Positions 7,827 to 16,385 of a stretch of 39,357 bases of DNA are shown piece by piece. Numbering within the stretch: the first letter of the stretch is position 1; each line of letters starts with the position of its first letter. The notes beneath the pieces are model-generated. The model had not been told where the DNA came from. It worked only from the letters and a program-made list of their open reading frames with translations, and did not search any database. This stretch comes from Helicobacteraceae bacterium (GTDB lineage Bacteria > Campylobacterota > Campylobacteria > Campylobacterales > SZUA-545), in contig JAIRWX010000074.1 of the NCBI GenBank assembly GCA_031268655.1, positions 1 through 39,357 of the forward strand, given 5' to 3'. The position numbers were made by a program, and so were the translations under genes.

Positions 7827-8824
7827 ATGCAAGCCTTTAGCTCAACTATTTCAACTTCGTTTAAGTTGAAAAGTCCCCTCTCTGCTTAATTAGCTTTCTC
7901 TTTGCTTTACGTTAATCGGCTGCGGAGGAGGAGGGGGGGGGAAAGGCAATTCATGTGTTATGGGGATAGGAATACAGACGGAAACAGAGTTAAGCATTAT
8001 CCGCAGCAATCTAAAGTGCAACTATATTCTGCTTAATAATATAACGCTTACAAACGTAACGCAAGGCGATGCGTCGGGGGCGGGCCGGAATCCGATCGGC
8101 GGTACCACTTACATCGATGCGTTTCAGGATGTCTTTGATGGCAACGTATATACGATAGGCGGTCTATGGATCAACAGACCCACTACCGATCAGGTCAGTC
8201 TTTTCAGACATATCCATGGCGCTACCATCAAACATCTTAGCGTTTTGATCGACGACTCCAAAGGCGGGGTTAAAGGACGCGACGACATCGGCGGCATTGT
8301 AGGATACGTTGAATGCAACTCCTTAATCGCAAACAAGCCGCTCAATTGGCAACGTTAGCGGAATCAACAATCTCGGCGGTATCGCGGGGAATGTTAATAC
8401 CTACTCTACGATCGCAATCGCAAACTGTTACGCTAAGGGAACCGTTAGCGGAAGCGGAAGCGGCTCTGACGTCGTCGGTATCGCGGGGACGCTTACCTCC
8501 TCCAAAATACAAAACAGCGCGGCGATTAACTCCGCGATCTCCCATAGCTCCAGATCGTACATATATCGCGTAGCTGGGTACCTCGATCTTGGCGCGACGC
8601 CGTCAAACAACTTCGCGTTAGCGACTATGACCGTAAACGGCTTTGCCGTAACGAATAGCGACGCTACTCGCCGCCACGGGTTGGATAAGACGGGCGGCTA
8701 TTTTGCATTGCGATCGACCTATGAAACCGATCTGGGCTGGCAGTTTGGAGAAAACGACGATCATCCTTGGAAGATCGATTCAAACAAGAACGACGGCTAT
8801 CCTTATCTTTATTGGCGGGAGTAG
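7827..8824 (+). pseudogene. GLUG-repeat surface lipoprotein, frameshifted
   Basis: Pieces in different frames join into one protein. ATG 7827 follows AAGGA and reads MQAFSSTISTSFKLKSPLSA to a TAA at 7887. The adjacent frame then gives LISFLFAL, and the third frame gives TLIGCGGGGGGKG, a lipobox (LIGC) with a Gly run encoded by a 9-G tract. That frame continues as the track ORF 7960-8358 (INRPTTDQVSLFRHI, DDIGGIVGYV) and stops. Removing one A at about 8335 restores NSRSIGNVSGINNLGGIAGN, which runs open to 8824 and ends HPWKIDSNKNDGYPYLYW, the typical end of GLUG-motif surface proteins. At least three frame changes are needed. This is either a decayed gene, a phase-variable locus, or an assembly artefact. 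Confidence 0.75.
7933..7941 (+). repeat. Homopolymeric G tract (9 G) at the lipobox
   Basis: Nine consecutive G follow GGAGGAGGA directly after the lipobox cysteine codon. G tracts of 8-11 are classic slipped-strand phase-variation sites in Campylobacterota surface genes. With nine G, the lipobox is in frame with the downstream GLUG region as far as 8358. Confidence 0.8.
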
Positions 8825-8919
8825 GCGATCAGAAATAGATCGCGGGAGACGTTATACGGCGGCGAAAAGCCGCGGTATCAAGCGCGTACGTTGACAAAAC
8901 GCTTAGGGCGCAATAATCA

Positions 8920-8939
8920 GCCGCGCATTTTTGCGCGGC
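8920..8939. terminator. Bidirectional hairpin between the GLUG locus and GAPDH
   Basis: GCCGCGCA is repeated inverted as TGCGCGGC around a TTTT loop, between two convergent genes. It is GC-rich but not followed by a clean T run, so it may stop transcription from either side only moderately. Confidence 0.6.
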
Positions 8940-8973
8940 GCGGCTAATAACGCGGACGAAGCGGCAACGGCGT

Positions 8974-9966
8974 TTATCGCGCTCCCGTATAGGCGACCAT
9001 ATCGACAAGGCGGCTCGTGTAGCCCCACTCGTTGTCGTACCAAGCGAGCACTTTAGCGAATTTGTCGCCGATTACCTGCGTGGTGTCGGGCACAAATATA
9101 GAGCTTGCGGGGCAGGTGATAAAGTCGCTGGACACGCATTTATCGTCGTCGATAATAATCAGTCCCTTAAACGCGCCGTTCGCCGCCGCTCGTACCGCGT
9201 CGTTAAGCGAATCTTTCGTAACGCTTCTAGCTAGATTTATCGTCAAATCCACAACAGACACGTCGGGCGTTGGAACGCGGATCGAAAACCCGTTGAGCTT
9301 GCCTTTAAGCTCCGGCAACACCAAGCTCACGGCTTTAGCCGCGCCTGTGGTGGTGGGGATTATATTCAGCGCGGCGGCGCGCGCGCGGCGACGATCAGAG
9401 GGGTGCTTCACGTCGAGGATATTTTGATCGTTGGTGTAGCTGTGCACCGTCGTCATCAACCCGCTTTCAATGCCAAACGCCTCGTGGATCACTTTGGCGA
9501 GCGGCGCAAGACAATTGGTCGTGCAACTCGCGTTGGAGATGATGCTCTCGCCTTTGTACTGCGTATGATTAACGCCGATCACATAGGTTGGCGTGTCGTC
9601 TTTCGCGGGACCGCTCATCACCACCTTTTTGACGTTTCCATGTAGATGCGCCGACGCCTTCTCTTTCGTCAGGAATTTGCCCGTGCTCTCAATCAGGATC
9701 GTCGCTTCGCCGAAATCGGCTTCGCTGGGATCGCGAGTGGAGTTAATTTTAACCGTGTTTTTGCCGATCTTTATCGTTTTATCGTCGATCAGTTTCACGC
9801 CGTCAAAGCGTCCGTGAACGCTGTCGTATTTCAGCAGATACTCGATCATGTCCGGCGCGCCCGTCGCGTTGATAGCGACAAGCTCCAGATCGTCTCTGCC
9901 CGCGATAACCTTCGAGGCGAGCATTCCAATTCGCCCAAACCCGTTGATTGCGACTTTTACCGCCAT
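8974..9966 (-). CDS. gapA: Glyceraldehyde-3-phosphate dehydrogenase, likely NADP-using type
   Basis: GAPDH interconverts glyceraldehyde 3-phosphate and 1,3-bisphosphoglycerate. The protein has INGFGRIG at the N-terminus, the catalytic Cys in SNASCTTNCLAP, His in HSYTNDQ, and WYDNEWGY near the end. The length of 330 is standard, and AAAGGA precedes the ATG. After the second beta strand it reads VAINATGAPD, so the Asp that normally contacts the NAD ribose (IND in glycolytic enzymes) is Ala. H. pylori (INST) and B. subtilis GapB (INAS) have similar changes and accept NADP. A gluconeogenic role is inferred. Confidence 0.93.
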   Translation of the reverse strand: MAVKVAINGFGRIGMLASKVIAGRDDLELVAINATGAPDMIEYLLKYDSVHGRFDGVKLIDDKTIKIGKNTVKINSTRDPSEADFGEATILIESTGKFLTKEKASAHLHGNVKKVVMSGPAKDDTPTYVIGVNHTQYKGESIISNASCTTNCLAPLAKVIHEAFGIESGLMTTVHSYTNDQNILDVKHPSDRRRARAAALNIIPTTTGAAKAVSLVLPELKGKLNGFSIRVPTPDVSVVDLTINLARSVTKDSLNDAVRAAANGAFKGLIIIDDDKCVSSDFITCPASSIFVPDTTQVIGDKFAKVLAWYDNEWGYTSRLVDMVAYTGAR

Positions 9967-10052
9967 AGTAGTTCCTTTCTTATGTTTTTAACTCGACATA
10001 TCCTACTACTAGCTTGCTTTATATTTGATTGCGCGGGCGCTAATATGCCGCG

Positions 10053-12239
10053 ATGGAACGTTTGATACAACAGCTCGATCTGGAGGAGCATTTTGCCGCT
10101 CTGTCCGCGTTTTTCGCGCGCGCGAAGCCTTTTACCGTCGGCGGGGACGAACGGGCGAATACGATTTTTCTGCGCGAAATGAAAACGATGGATATTCCCG
10201 CCTTGCCGCCCTCGCAAAATCTCGACGGCGCGATCGCCAGACTGCGTAAACAGGGAATCGCCAAGCTGGGCGAATTGTACGATTTTGTCCGTATCGCGCG
10301 TTTTTTTGAAACGCTAAATCATAGAGAGTTTGAAGGCAAATTAGGAGAGTGGATAAAAACGATCGAGATTATAGCTCCGCTGAAAAAACTCGCTACGGCG
10401 TTTAACTACGACGGCGAGGTTATCGCCAGCCAAGAGCTGACGCGCCTGAAAAGCGCGATCGAGGACAAAAAGAAGCTGGCTCGCCATCTGATCGCTCGTT
10501 TAACGAGCGACCAAAAACTTGCGCCCTATCTTGTCGATCGCCAAGTTCATATCGTTGGCGGCGAGGAGACTCTGCTCTTACGCGGCGGATTTAACCGCTT
10601 GCTTGCCGGTCGCGTCGTCGATCGCGCTCGCGCGGGTTTTTTCTACGTTGCGCCGCGCGCGTTAAGCGAGGTTAAACGCGCTATAGAGGATTTGGAGAAC
10701 GAAAGGGCAAACGCGATACTAGAGCTTGAGCGCGCCTACTCCTCGACGCTGTTTGACTGGACAAAAAGCCTGAGTTTTATCAACGCGGCGTTTGATCGCT
10801 TTGACGCTCTTGCGGCGCGGGTTAATTTCGCCAAATCGCGCAACCTTTCAATCGTCGCGACTAGCGACTCGCCTGATATTATTCTGTCCGACTTCAGCCA
10901 CCCCGCGCTGAAAAATCCCACGCCCGTATCGATCGATTTTTCCAAACCGATCGTTATCGTTACCGGCGTGAACGCGGGTGGTAAAACAATGTTGCTCAAA
11001 TCGACGTTAAGCGCCGCTTTGATGGCGAAACATCTGATACCTATGAAGATCGACGAGCGCAAAAGCGCGATCGGACGTTTCAAAGGGATCGAGGCGGTTT
11101 TAAGCGATCCGCAAAACGCCAAAAACGATATATCCACCTTCGCTGGGCGAATGACGCAGTTTGCCGCGCTGCTTGGCGGACAAAATCTTCTGATCGGCAT
11201 AGACGAGATCGAGCTTGGCACGGATAGCGACGAAGCGGCGAGTCTGTTCAAAGTAGCGCTGGAGCGTCTGCGCGATCGCGGATCGCGCGTGATCGCCGTT
11301 ACCCATCACAAACGCCTCGCGGCGCTGACCGCCAAAGACGATCGCGTCGAATTGATCGCCGCGTTGTACGATGAGGCGCGTCAAAAACCGACCTACCGAT
11401 TTGCGCGCGGAACGATAGGCAAAAGCTACGCCTTCGAAACGGCGCTGCGCTACGGCGTGCCGCAAGCGATCGTAAGCGAGGCGAAATCGTTGTACGGCGA
11501 AGACAAAGAGCGGCTAAACGATCTGATTGAACGCTCGAGCGAGTTGGAGCGCGAAACGCGGCGGAAGATCGCGAAGCTAAACGAGGAGGAAGCCGAGATT
11601 GCGCGTCAGAAACGCGCCCTGATCGACGAGCGCGAAACGCAAAAAAAAGAGTACGAAAAATTGCGCGACGCTCTCGAACGCGAATACGCCGCCGCTATCG
11701 ACGCGGCAAAACTAGCCGCGAGAAGCGCGCGCGAGGATGATCGCCATCGCGCGCTAAACCTTGCCAACGCGCTCAAAAGCGCGATCGCAAAGCCCGCGAC
11801 GGCAGCTCGATCGCACGAGCTTAAAGTCGGCGGCGGCGTTAAATATCTCGGCGCGATCGGCGTAATCGCGTCGATCAAAGGCGATCGCGCTATCGTCGAA
11901 AGCGACGGCAAACGGATATACGCCGATTTGAAAGACCTAAGCCCGTCCCCGACTATTCCGCCGATCAAAGCCAAAGTGTCGATTGAAAAACCTAGAGCGG
12001 CGAGCTTCAGGCTTGATCTGCACGGATTAAGAGCCGAAGAGGCGCAAGAAAAACTTGACAAGTTTCTCTCCGACGCGCTGATCGCCGGCTTTGACGAGGC
12101 GATCATAGTTCATGGCGTAGGCAGCGGCAGACTGTACCGCGTCGTGAAAGAGGCGTTAAAGATTCACCCAAGAGTAAGAGAGTTCGCGGACGCGCCCGCG
12201 AATATGGGCGGCATAGGCGCGACAATCGTCAAGTTTTAA
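10053..12239 (+). CDS. mutS2: Endonuclease MutS2
   Basis: MutS2 is a MutS-related ATPase that in Helicobacter suppresses homologous recombination and in other bacteria acts on branched DNA or collided ribosomes. The N-terminal clamp and core (MERLIQQLDLEEHFAALSAF) match Helicobacter MutS2. The ATPase has Walker A GVNAGGKTMLLKS, a divergent Walker B GIDEIELGTD, and AVTHHKRLA. A long charged coiled coil spans about residues 485-570. A KOW-like segment follows, and the C-terminal Smr nuclease domain reads LDLHGLRAEEA and IIVHGVGSGRL. There is no Shine-Dalgarno before the ATG, and a TAATAT lies only 7 nt upstream, so the mRNA may be leaderless. Confidence 0.92.
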   Translation: MERLIQQLDLEEHFAALSAFFARAKPFTVGGDERANTIFLREMKTMDIPALPPSQNLDGAIARLRKQGIAKLGELYDFVRIARFFETLNHREFEGKLGEWIKTIEIIAPLKKLATAFNYDGEVIASQELTRLKSAIEDKKKLARHLIARLTSDQKLAPYLVDRQVHIVGGEETLLLRGGFNRLLAGRVVDRARAGFFYVAPRALSEVKRAIEDLENERANAILELERAYSSTLFDWTKSLSFINAAFDRFDALAARVNFAKSRNLSIVATSDSPDIILSDFSHPALKNPTPVSIDFSKPIVIVTGVNAGGKTMLLKSTLSAALMAKHLIPMKIDERKSAIGRFKGIEAVLSDPQNAKNDISTFAGRMTQFAALLGGQNLLIGIDEIELGTDSDEAASLFKVALERLRDRGSRVIAVTHHKRLAALTAKDDRVELIAALYDEARQKPTYRFARGTIGKSYAFETALRYGVPQAIVSEAKSLYGEDKERLNDLIERSSELERETRRKIAKLNEEEAEIARQKRALIDERETQKKEYEKLRDALEREYAAAIDAAKLAARSAREDDRHRALNLANALKSAIAKPATAARSHELKVGGGVKYLGAIGVIASIKGDRAIVESDGKRIYADLKDLSPSPTIPPIKAKVSIEKPRAASFRLDLHGLRAEEAQEKLDKFLSDALIAGFDEAIIVHGVGSGRLYRVVKEALKIHPRVREFADAPANMGGIGATIVKF

Positions 12240-12290
12240 CCCTTTCGCGGACCGCAATAAGACCTCGGACAATATAAATTATTTTGGCGC

Positions 12291-12296
12291 TATACT
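12291..12296 (+). promoter_or_regulatory. Likely -10 element for the DUF945 gene
   Basis: GCTATACT lies about 30 nt before the ATG, within the gap after mutS2. CGGACA about 19 nt upstream is a poor -35. The same GCTAxAxT form occurs before other genes here. Confidence 0.4.
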
Positions 12297-12327
12297 CCCG
12301 CGACCAAATCTATCATTAAGGAAGTTG

Positions 12328-13773
12328 ATGAAAAAGTTTATCGCAGGCGCGATTATCGCGGTCGCGATTATCGCGATTGCCGCCCCGATCTCGATGGGGT
12401 TTGTCATACCAAGAGTTTTTAACGCGGATAACATTAACGCCGAGATCGCCAAATATGGCGGCGGCGCCGCGCCGTTTAAGGTTCGGACGGATAGTTACGA
12501 AAGAAGTTTGTTCGGCGCCAGAAAGGTTGTGGCGATTCAGTTTCTCGAACATGAGACAGACATTCTCGTAGCGGAATCGGATCTCTCTTTTGGCTGGTAC
12601 TTGTCCGACGTTTTCCCGTTTGCGTCGCTGATTAAAAGCAAAGACCGTATTCGATTCAGCGATGAATTTATCGCGGAGTTGAGCAAAGAGCCCGATTTTG
12701 CCGCCGCGTTTAGCGACGGCGTTTTCTTGGAGGGCGAATCCATATTCACTCCGTTTGTCTCGGGTAGCGGTCGTTACGCCTCCAAAGAGATCGATTTTTC
12801 GCCCGAACCGGGCAAACTAATAGCCGTCAAGCCGCTTACGATCCACGTCTCGACAAGAGGCGTAAGCGACCTTCGCTTCTTGATGGAATTGCCGCGCTTT
12901 GCGATAGCGGACAGCTCCGAGTTTTTTGAATTAACGATAGAGGAGATCGGCCTTAAGTTCGACGGCGATGCGCGCAACTACGCCAAAGACGCAAGCGCCG
13001 AATTCTCGATCAAAAAGATTGAAGGCGGCATTGAAGGCGGAAAGTTCAACGTCGACAACTTCGTTATAGCAAGCGCTCAAAAAGTAAGAGGCAACCTTAT
13101 AGACTCCGAGTCCGTAATTTCGTTCGACGCGATCGACGTTGCAGGCGCGACAAGCGGGTTGCTCGACGCAATCAGCCTGCGCAAGCCGCGCCTATCGTTA
13201 GCCGCGATCGGAGCGGACGCGAAGCTGACGGCCGATCTGCAGGAGCGCCTAAACGACATTCAGGCGCGACAGGCGCAAAACCCGATGGCTGTTATGGAGG
13301 TTGTCAATCTGATTCCCGATCTGGTCGCCATATTTGACAAGGGCGCGGTTATATCCGTTAGCGCCGACGGCGTTTTCAACGACGGATCAAACAGCTTTTA
13401 CCTTTCGTTGAAAACCGATCCGCAAATAGCGACTCCCAAGTTTAGTCTTGAAAATCAATATTTTAACGAGTTGAGCGGCAAACTGATAATTGACGCTAAC
13501 CTGTCCGTACATCAAGCGACGCTAACGGCGTTGGGCGTAGCTCCGCACCAGTCCGCGACGCTTTCTGAAACGGGTTTTATCAGGCATGAAGGCGATACCT
13601 GGACGCTTGACGCGCATTTTCTTAAAAACCAATGGACGCTCAACGGACGACCGGCTCCATTCCAAGGTTTGGCGCCCGGCTCGTCTGGCGCTACCGAGCC
13701 AGACTATTATGAAGAGGATTTCGACGAAGAGGACTATGACGACGACGAAGAGTTCGACGATAGCGAAGGTTAA
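12328..13773 (+). CDS. DUF945 (YdgA-like) protein with acidic C-terminal tail
   Basis: A single N-terminal hydrophobic helix (FIAGAIIAVAIIAIAAPISM) is followed by about 440 residues predicted to lie in the periplasm. The pattern of short beta-rich blocks (HVSTRGVSDLRFLMELPRF, SFDAIDVAGATSGLLD, NQWTLNGRPAP at the end) fits DUF945, whose members are roughly 480-500 residues and of unknown function. The last 25 residues (DYYEEDFDEEDYDDDEEF) are almost all acidic, which is not typical of the family. ATG 12328 is preferred over the track's TTG 12325 because AAGGA lies about 5 nt upstream. It is a single gene with its own promoter. Confidence 0.7.
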   Translation: MKKFIAGAIIAVAIIAIAAPISMGFVIPRVFNADNINAEIAKYGGGAAPFKVRTDSYERSLFGARKVVAIQFLEHETDILVAESDLSFGWYLSDVFPFASLIKSKDRIRFSDEFIAELSKEPDFAAAFSDGVFLEGESIFTPFVSGSGRYASKEIDFSPEPGKLIAVKPLTIHVSTRGVSDLRFLMELPRFAIADSSEFFELTIEEIGLKFDGDARNYAKDASAEFSIKKIEGGIEGGKFNVDNFVIASAQKVRGNLIDSESVISFDAIDVAGATSGLLDAISLRKPRLSLAAIGADAKLTADLQERLNDIQARQAQNPMAVMEVVNLIPDLVAIFDKGAVISVSADGVFNDGSNSFYLSLKTDPQIATPKFSLENQYFNELSGKLIIDANLSVHQATLTALGVAPHQSATLSETGFIRHEGDTWTLDAHFLKNQWTLNGRPAPFQGLAPGSSGATEPDYYEEDFDEEDYDDDEEFDDSEG

Positions 13774-13835
13774 TTAACCCCGTCGTCTTGCGCGCGCGAG
13801 ATTAAATCTCGCGCCGCCTCCGTTTCCAGCCCGAT

Positions 13836-15185
13836 CTATTCGGCATTATTTTCCGTAAGCGATCGCGATATTTTGTAGGCGCAGAATTTTGGTCCGCACA
13901 TAGAGCAGAATTCGGCGTTTTTGAAACAATCCTGCGGCAGGGTTTCGTCGTGATACGACTTCGCGCGCTCGGGGTCCAGCGCAAGCTCGAATTGTTTGTT
14001 CCAATCGAAGCTAAATCTCGCGTCGCTCATCTGATCGTCGCGATCCCTCGCGCCCTTTCGCCCGCGGGCGATATCGGCGCTGTGCGCGGCGATCTTGTAA
14101 GCTATGATCCCTTCGCGCACGTCGTTTTCGTTTGGCAAGCCTAAGTGTTCTTTCGGCGTTACATAACAGAGCATAGCCGCGCCGTGCATACCGGCGAGCG
14201 CCGCTCCGATCGCGCTGGAGATATGATCGTATCCCGCGCCTATGTCCGTTACCAGAGGTCCCAGCACGTAAAAGGGCGCGTCGTGGCAGTAGCGCCGCTC
14301 GATTTTCATATTGTATTCAATCTGATTGAGCGGGATATGTCCGGGTCCCTCAATCATCACCTGCACCTCTTTGTCCCAAGCGCGAAGCGTCAGATCGCCC
14401 AGAATTTTCAACTCCTCTAACTGCGCCTCGTCGCTCGCGTCGGCAAGGCAGCCCGGACGCAGGCTGTCGCCAAGCGAGAGGCTTATGTCGTAACTTCTGC
14501 AAATATCCAGAATTTCGTCAAAGGCTTCGTAGAACGGATTTTCCGCGTTGCGGCTTTTCATCCACGCGCCGATCAGACTGCCGCCGCGCGAAACCACGCC
14601 CATTTTGCGTTTCGCGGCGTACGGCAGCAGCCGCTTGAGAAATCCCGCGTGTATCGTGAAGTAGCTCACGCCTTGCTTCGCCTGCGTTTCGATCACGCGC
14701 AAAATATCGTCGATCGACGCGTTGATCGGATCTTGATCTTTCGCGTCGCGCGCGATCTGATACATCGGCACGGTGCCGATCGGCGCGGAGCTTGCGGCGA
14801 TCACCGCTTCGCGCACCTCGTCCGCGTTTGGGCATACGGAGAGATCCATAATCGTGTCCGCTCCATATTCAAGGCTAACCCGCGCTTTTTGCGCCTCGCT
14901 TTCGGGATCGCCCGCCAGCGCCGACGCGCCGATATTGGCGTTGATCTTGCATCTCGCCGCGAGCCCGATCGCAGTCGGCTTTAGGCGCTTATGGTTGACG
15001 TTCGCTGGGATTATCATTCGTCCGCGCGCCACTTCGCTCCTGATAACTTCCGCGGGCAGCTCCTCGATCGCGGCGATAAAACTCATCTCTTCCGTAACGA
15101 CGCCGCTTTTCGCGTAACCCATCTGCGTGCGCGCGCGATTGCTTAGTCGTTTGTTAATCCATTCGGTTCTCAAAATTATCTCCAT
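13836..15185 (-). CDS. thiC: Phosphomethylpyrimidine synthase ThiC
   Basis: ThiC is a radical-SAM enzyme that rearranges aminoimidazole ribotide to HMP-phosphate, the pyrimidine half of thiamine. Signature blocks are [38 protein letters not shown] and the C-terminal iron-sulfur site CSMCGPKFC. The 449 residues match the short bacterial form. The start lies only 46 nt from divergent ispDF, leaving no room for a TPP riboswitch. No other thiamine gene is adjacent; thiG is about 14 kb away. Confidence 0.95.
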   Translation of the reverse strand: MEIILRTEWINKRLSNRARTQMGYAKSGVVTEEMSFIAAIEELPAEVIRSEVARGRMIIPANVNHKRLKPTAIGLAARCKINANIGASALAGDPESEAQKARVSLEYGADTIMDLSVCPNADEVREAVIAASSAPIGTVPMYQIARDAKDQDPINASIDDILRVIETQAKQGVSYFTIHAGFLKRLLPYAAKRKMGVVSRGGSLIGAWMKSRNAENPFYEAFDEILDICRSYDISLSLGDSLRPGCLADASDEAQLEELKILGDLTLRAWDKEVQVMIEGPGHIPLNQIEYNMKIERRYCHDAPFYVLGPLVTDIGAGYDHISSAIGAALAGMHGAAMLCYVTPKEHLGLPNENDVREGIIAYKIAAHSADIARGRKGARDRDDQMSDARFSFDWNKQFELALDPERAKSYHDETLPQDCFKNAEFCSMCGPKFCAYKISRSLTENNAE

Positions 15186-15199
15186 AGTTTTGCGGTAAA

Positions 15200-15205
15200 T
15201 ATACT
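15200..15205 (+). promoter_or_regulatory. Likely -10 element for ispDF
   Basis: TATACT lies 27 nt before the ispDF ATG in the 46-nt divergent gap with thiC, with AAAGG as ribosome binding site after it. No convincing -35 is present. Confidence 0.4.
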
Positions 15206-15231
15206 AAACTTTTGCAAACAAAAGGTTTGTT

Positions 15232-16335
15232 ATGTCCGATATCACCCTGATTTTGATGGCGGCGGGCGAATCGACGCGCTTTAACGGCGCGGTAAAAAAG
15301 CAGTGGCTTCGCGTGGGCGAAAAGCCGTTGTGGCAATTTGCCGCCGATCGCTTCGCGTTTGAGTTTGAATTTGACAAAGTGGTAGTCGCCGCCGCGAGCG
15401 GCGAGGTCGGCTTGATACGAGCGCTGTGCGACTACGAAGCGATCGCCGGCGGTTTGACCCGCGAAGCAAGCCTGAAAAACGCGCTCGAGGCGGCGGCAAG
15501 CGAATGGGTTCTGGTCGCGGACGCTGCGCGCGCGCTTACGCCGATCGAGGTAGCGCGGCGCGTTTTAGACGCGAAAGGAAGCGCCGACTGCGTCGCGCCC
15601 GCGATCCGATCGGTCGATACGCTTGTCGATAGCGATTTTCAGATTGTGGATCGCGACAAGGTTATCCGAGTTCAAACGCCCCAACTTAGCCGCGTCGCGC
15701 TCTTGCGATCGGCGCTGGCGCAAAAAAGCGGCTTCAGCGACGAAAGTACGCTGATCGCCGCTTGCGGAGGCGTTACGCGCTATGTGGAGGGATCGGAACT
15801 TTCCGCAAAGCTGACCTACGGCGGCGAGATTGCAAACCTAGCGCCGCCAAGCGGCGAAATCTTGATAGGGCAGGGAGCGGACGTTCACGGCTTCGAGGAG
15901 AATAAGCCGATGAAGCTATGCGGCGTCGCGATCGATTCGCCGTTTGGTTTGAAAGCGCACAGCGACGGCGACGCGGCTTTGCACGCGCTGATCGACGCGA
16001 TCTTGGGAGCGTGCGGTTTGGGCGATATTGGCGATTGGTTTTCAGACGGCGACGAGACCTATAAAAACGCCGACAGCGCCGAGCTTTTGCGCGTTGTTTT
16101 GGACAAAATCCGCCGTTTTGGTTTTGTCGTCAAGAGCGCGGACATTACGATCGCGGCGCAAAAACCGCGTCTGGAGAACTACAAGATCGCCATGAAAAAG
16201 AGTGTTGCGAAGCTGCTCGATCTGCGTTACGAGCGCGTCAACGTCAAAGCCACGACTACGGAAAAATTGGGCTTTATAGGGCGGGGCGAGGGTCTAGCCG
16301 CGTTTGCGATCGCAAGCGTCGGCTACTCCGCTTAA
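15232..16335 (+). CDS. ispDF: Bifunctional IspD/IspF
   Basis: This fused enzyme performs two steps of the MEP isoprenoid pathway: CDP-ME synthesis (IspD) and MEcPP synthesis (IspF). Residues 1-205 are IspD (LMAAGESTRFNG, VADAARAL, RVQTPQLSR). Residues 210-367 are IspF with metal-binding GADVHGFEE, HSDGDAALHALIDA, GDIGDWF and ATTTEKLGFIGRGEG. The fusion is typical of Campylobacterota and some alphaproteobacteria. Its start follows AAAGG. Confidence 0.95.
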   Translation: MSDITLILMAAGESTRFNGAVKKQWLRVGEKPLWQFAADRFAFEFEFDKVVVAAASGEVGLIRALCDYEAIAGGLTREASLKNALEAAASEWVLVADAARALTPIEVARRVLDAKGSADCVAPAIRSVDTLVDSDFQIVDRDKVIRVQTPQLSRVALLRSALAQKSGFSDESTLIAACGGVTRYVEGSELSAKLTYGGEIANLAPPSGEILIGQGADVHGFEENKPMKLCGVAIDSPFGLKAHSDGDAALHALIDAILGACGLGDIGDWFSDGDETYKNADSAELLRVVLDKIRRFGFVVKSADITIAAQKPRLENYKIAMKKSVAKLLDLRYERVNVKATTTEKLGFIGRGEGLAAFAIASVGYSA

Positions 16336-16372
16336 ACCGCCTCGAGCGCAAACGGATCGCGTCGAGGCGGTT
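16335..16372. terminator. Bidirectional terminator between ispDF and cysK
   Basis: AACCGCCTCGA (16335-16345) is repeated inverted as TCGAGGCGGTT (16362-16372), a perfect 11-bp stem. Its left arm begins inside the ispDF stop codon and lies just past the cysK stop on the other strand. It has short A/T flanks on both sides. Confidence 0.75.
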
Positions 16373-16385
16373 GCGGCGTTTAAGA

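Noticed and set aside
4618-7882. Possible integrative island between tRNA-Met and the 13-nt repeat
   Set aside because: The enclosed genes are core metabolism (ilvA, hemH), no integrase is present, and repeats of this length are expected by chance.
15186-15231. TPP riboswitch upstream of thiC
   Set aside because: Only 46 nt separate thiC from ispDF, which is too short for the aptamer; no riboswitch-like sequence was seen before thiG either.
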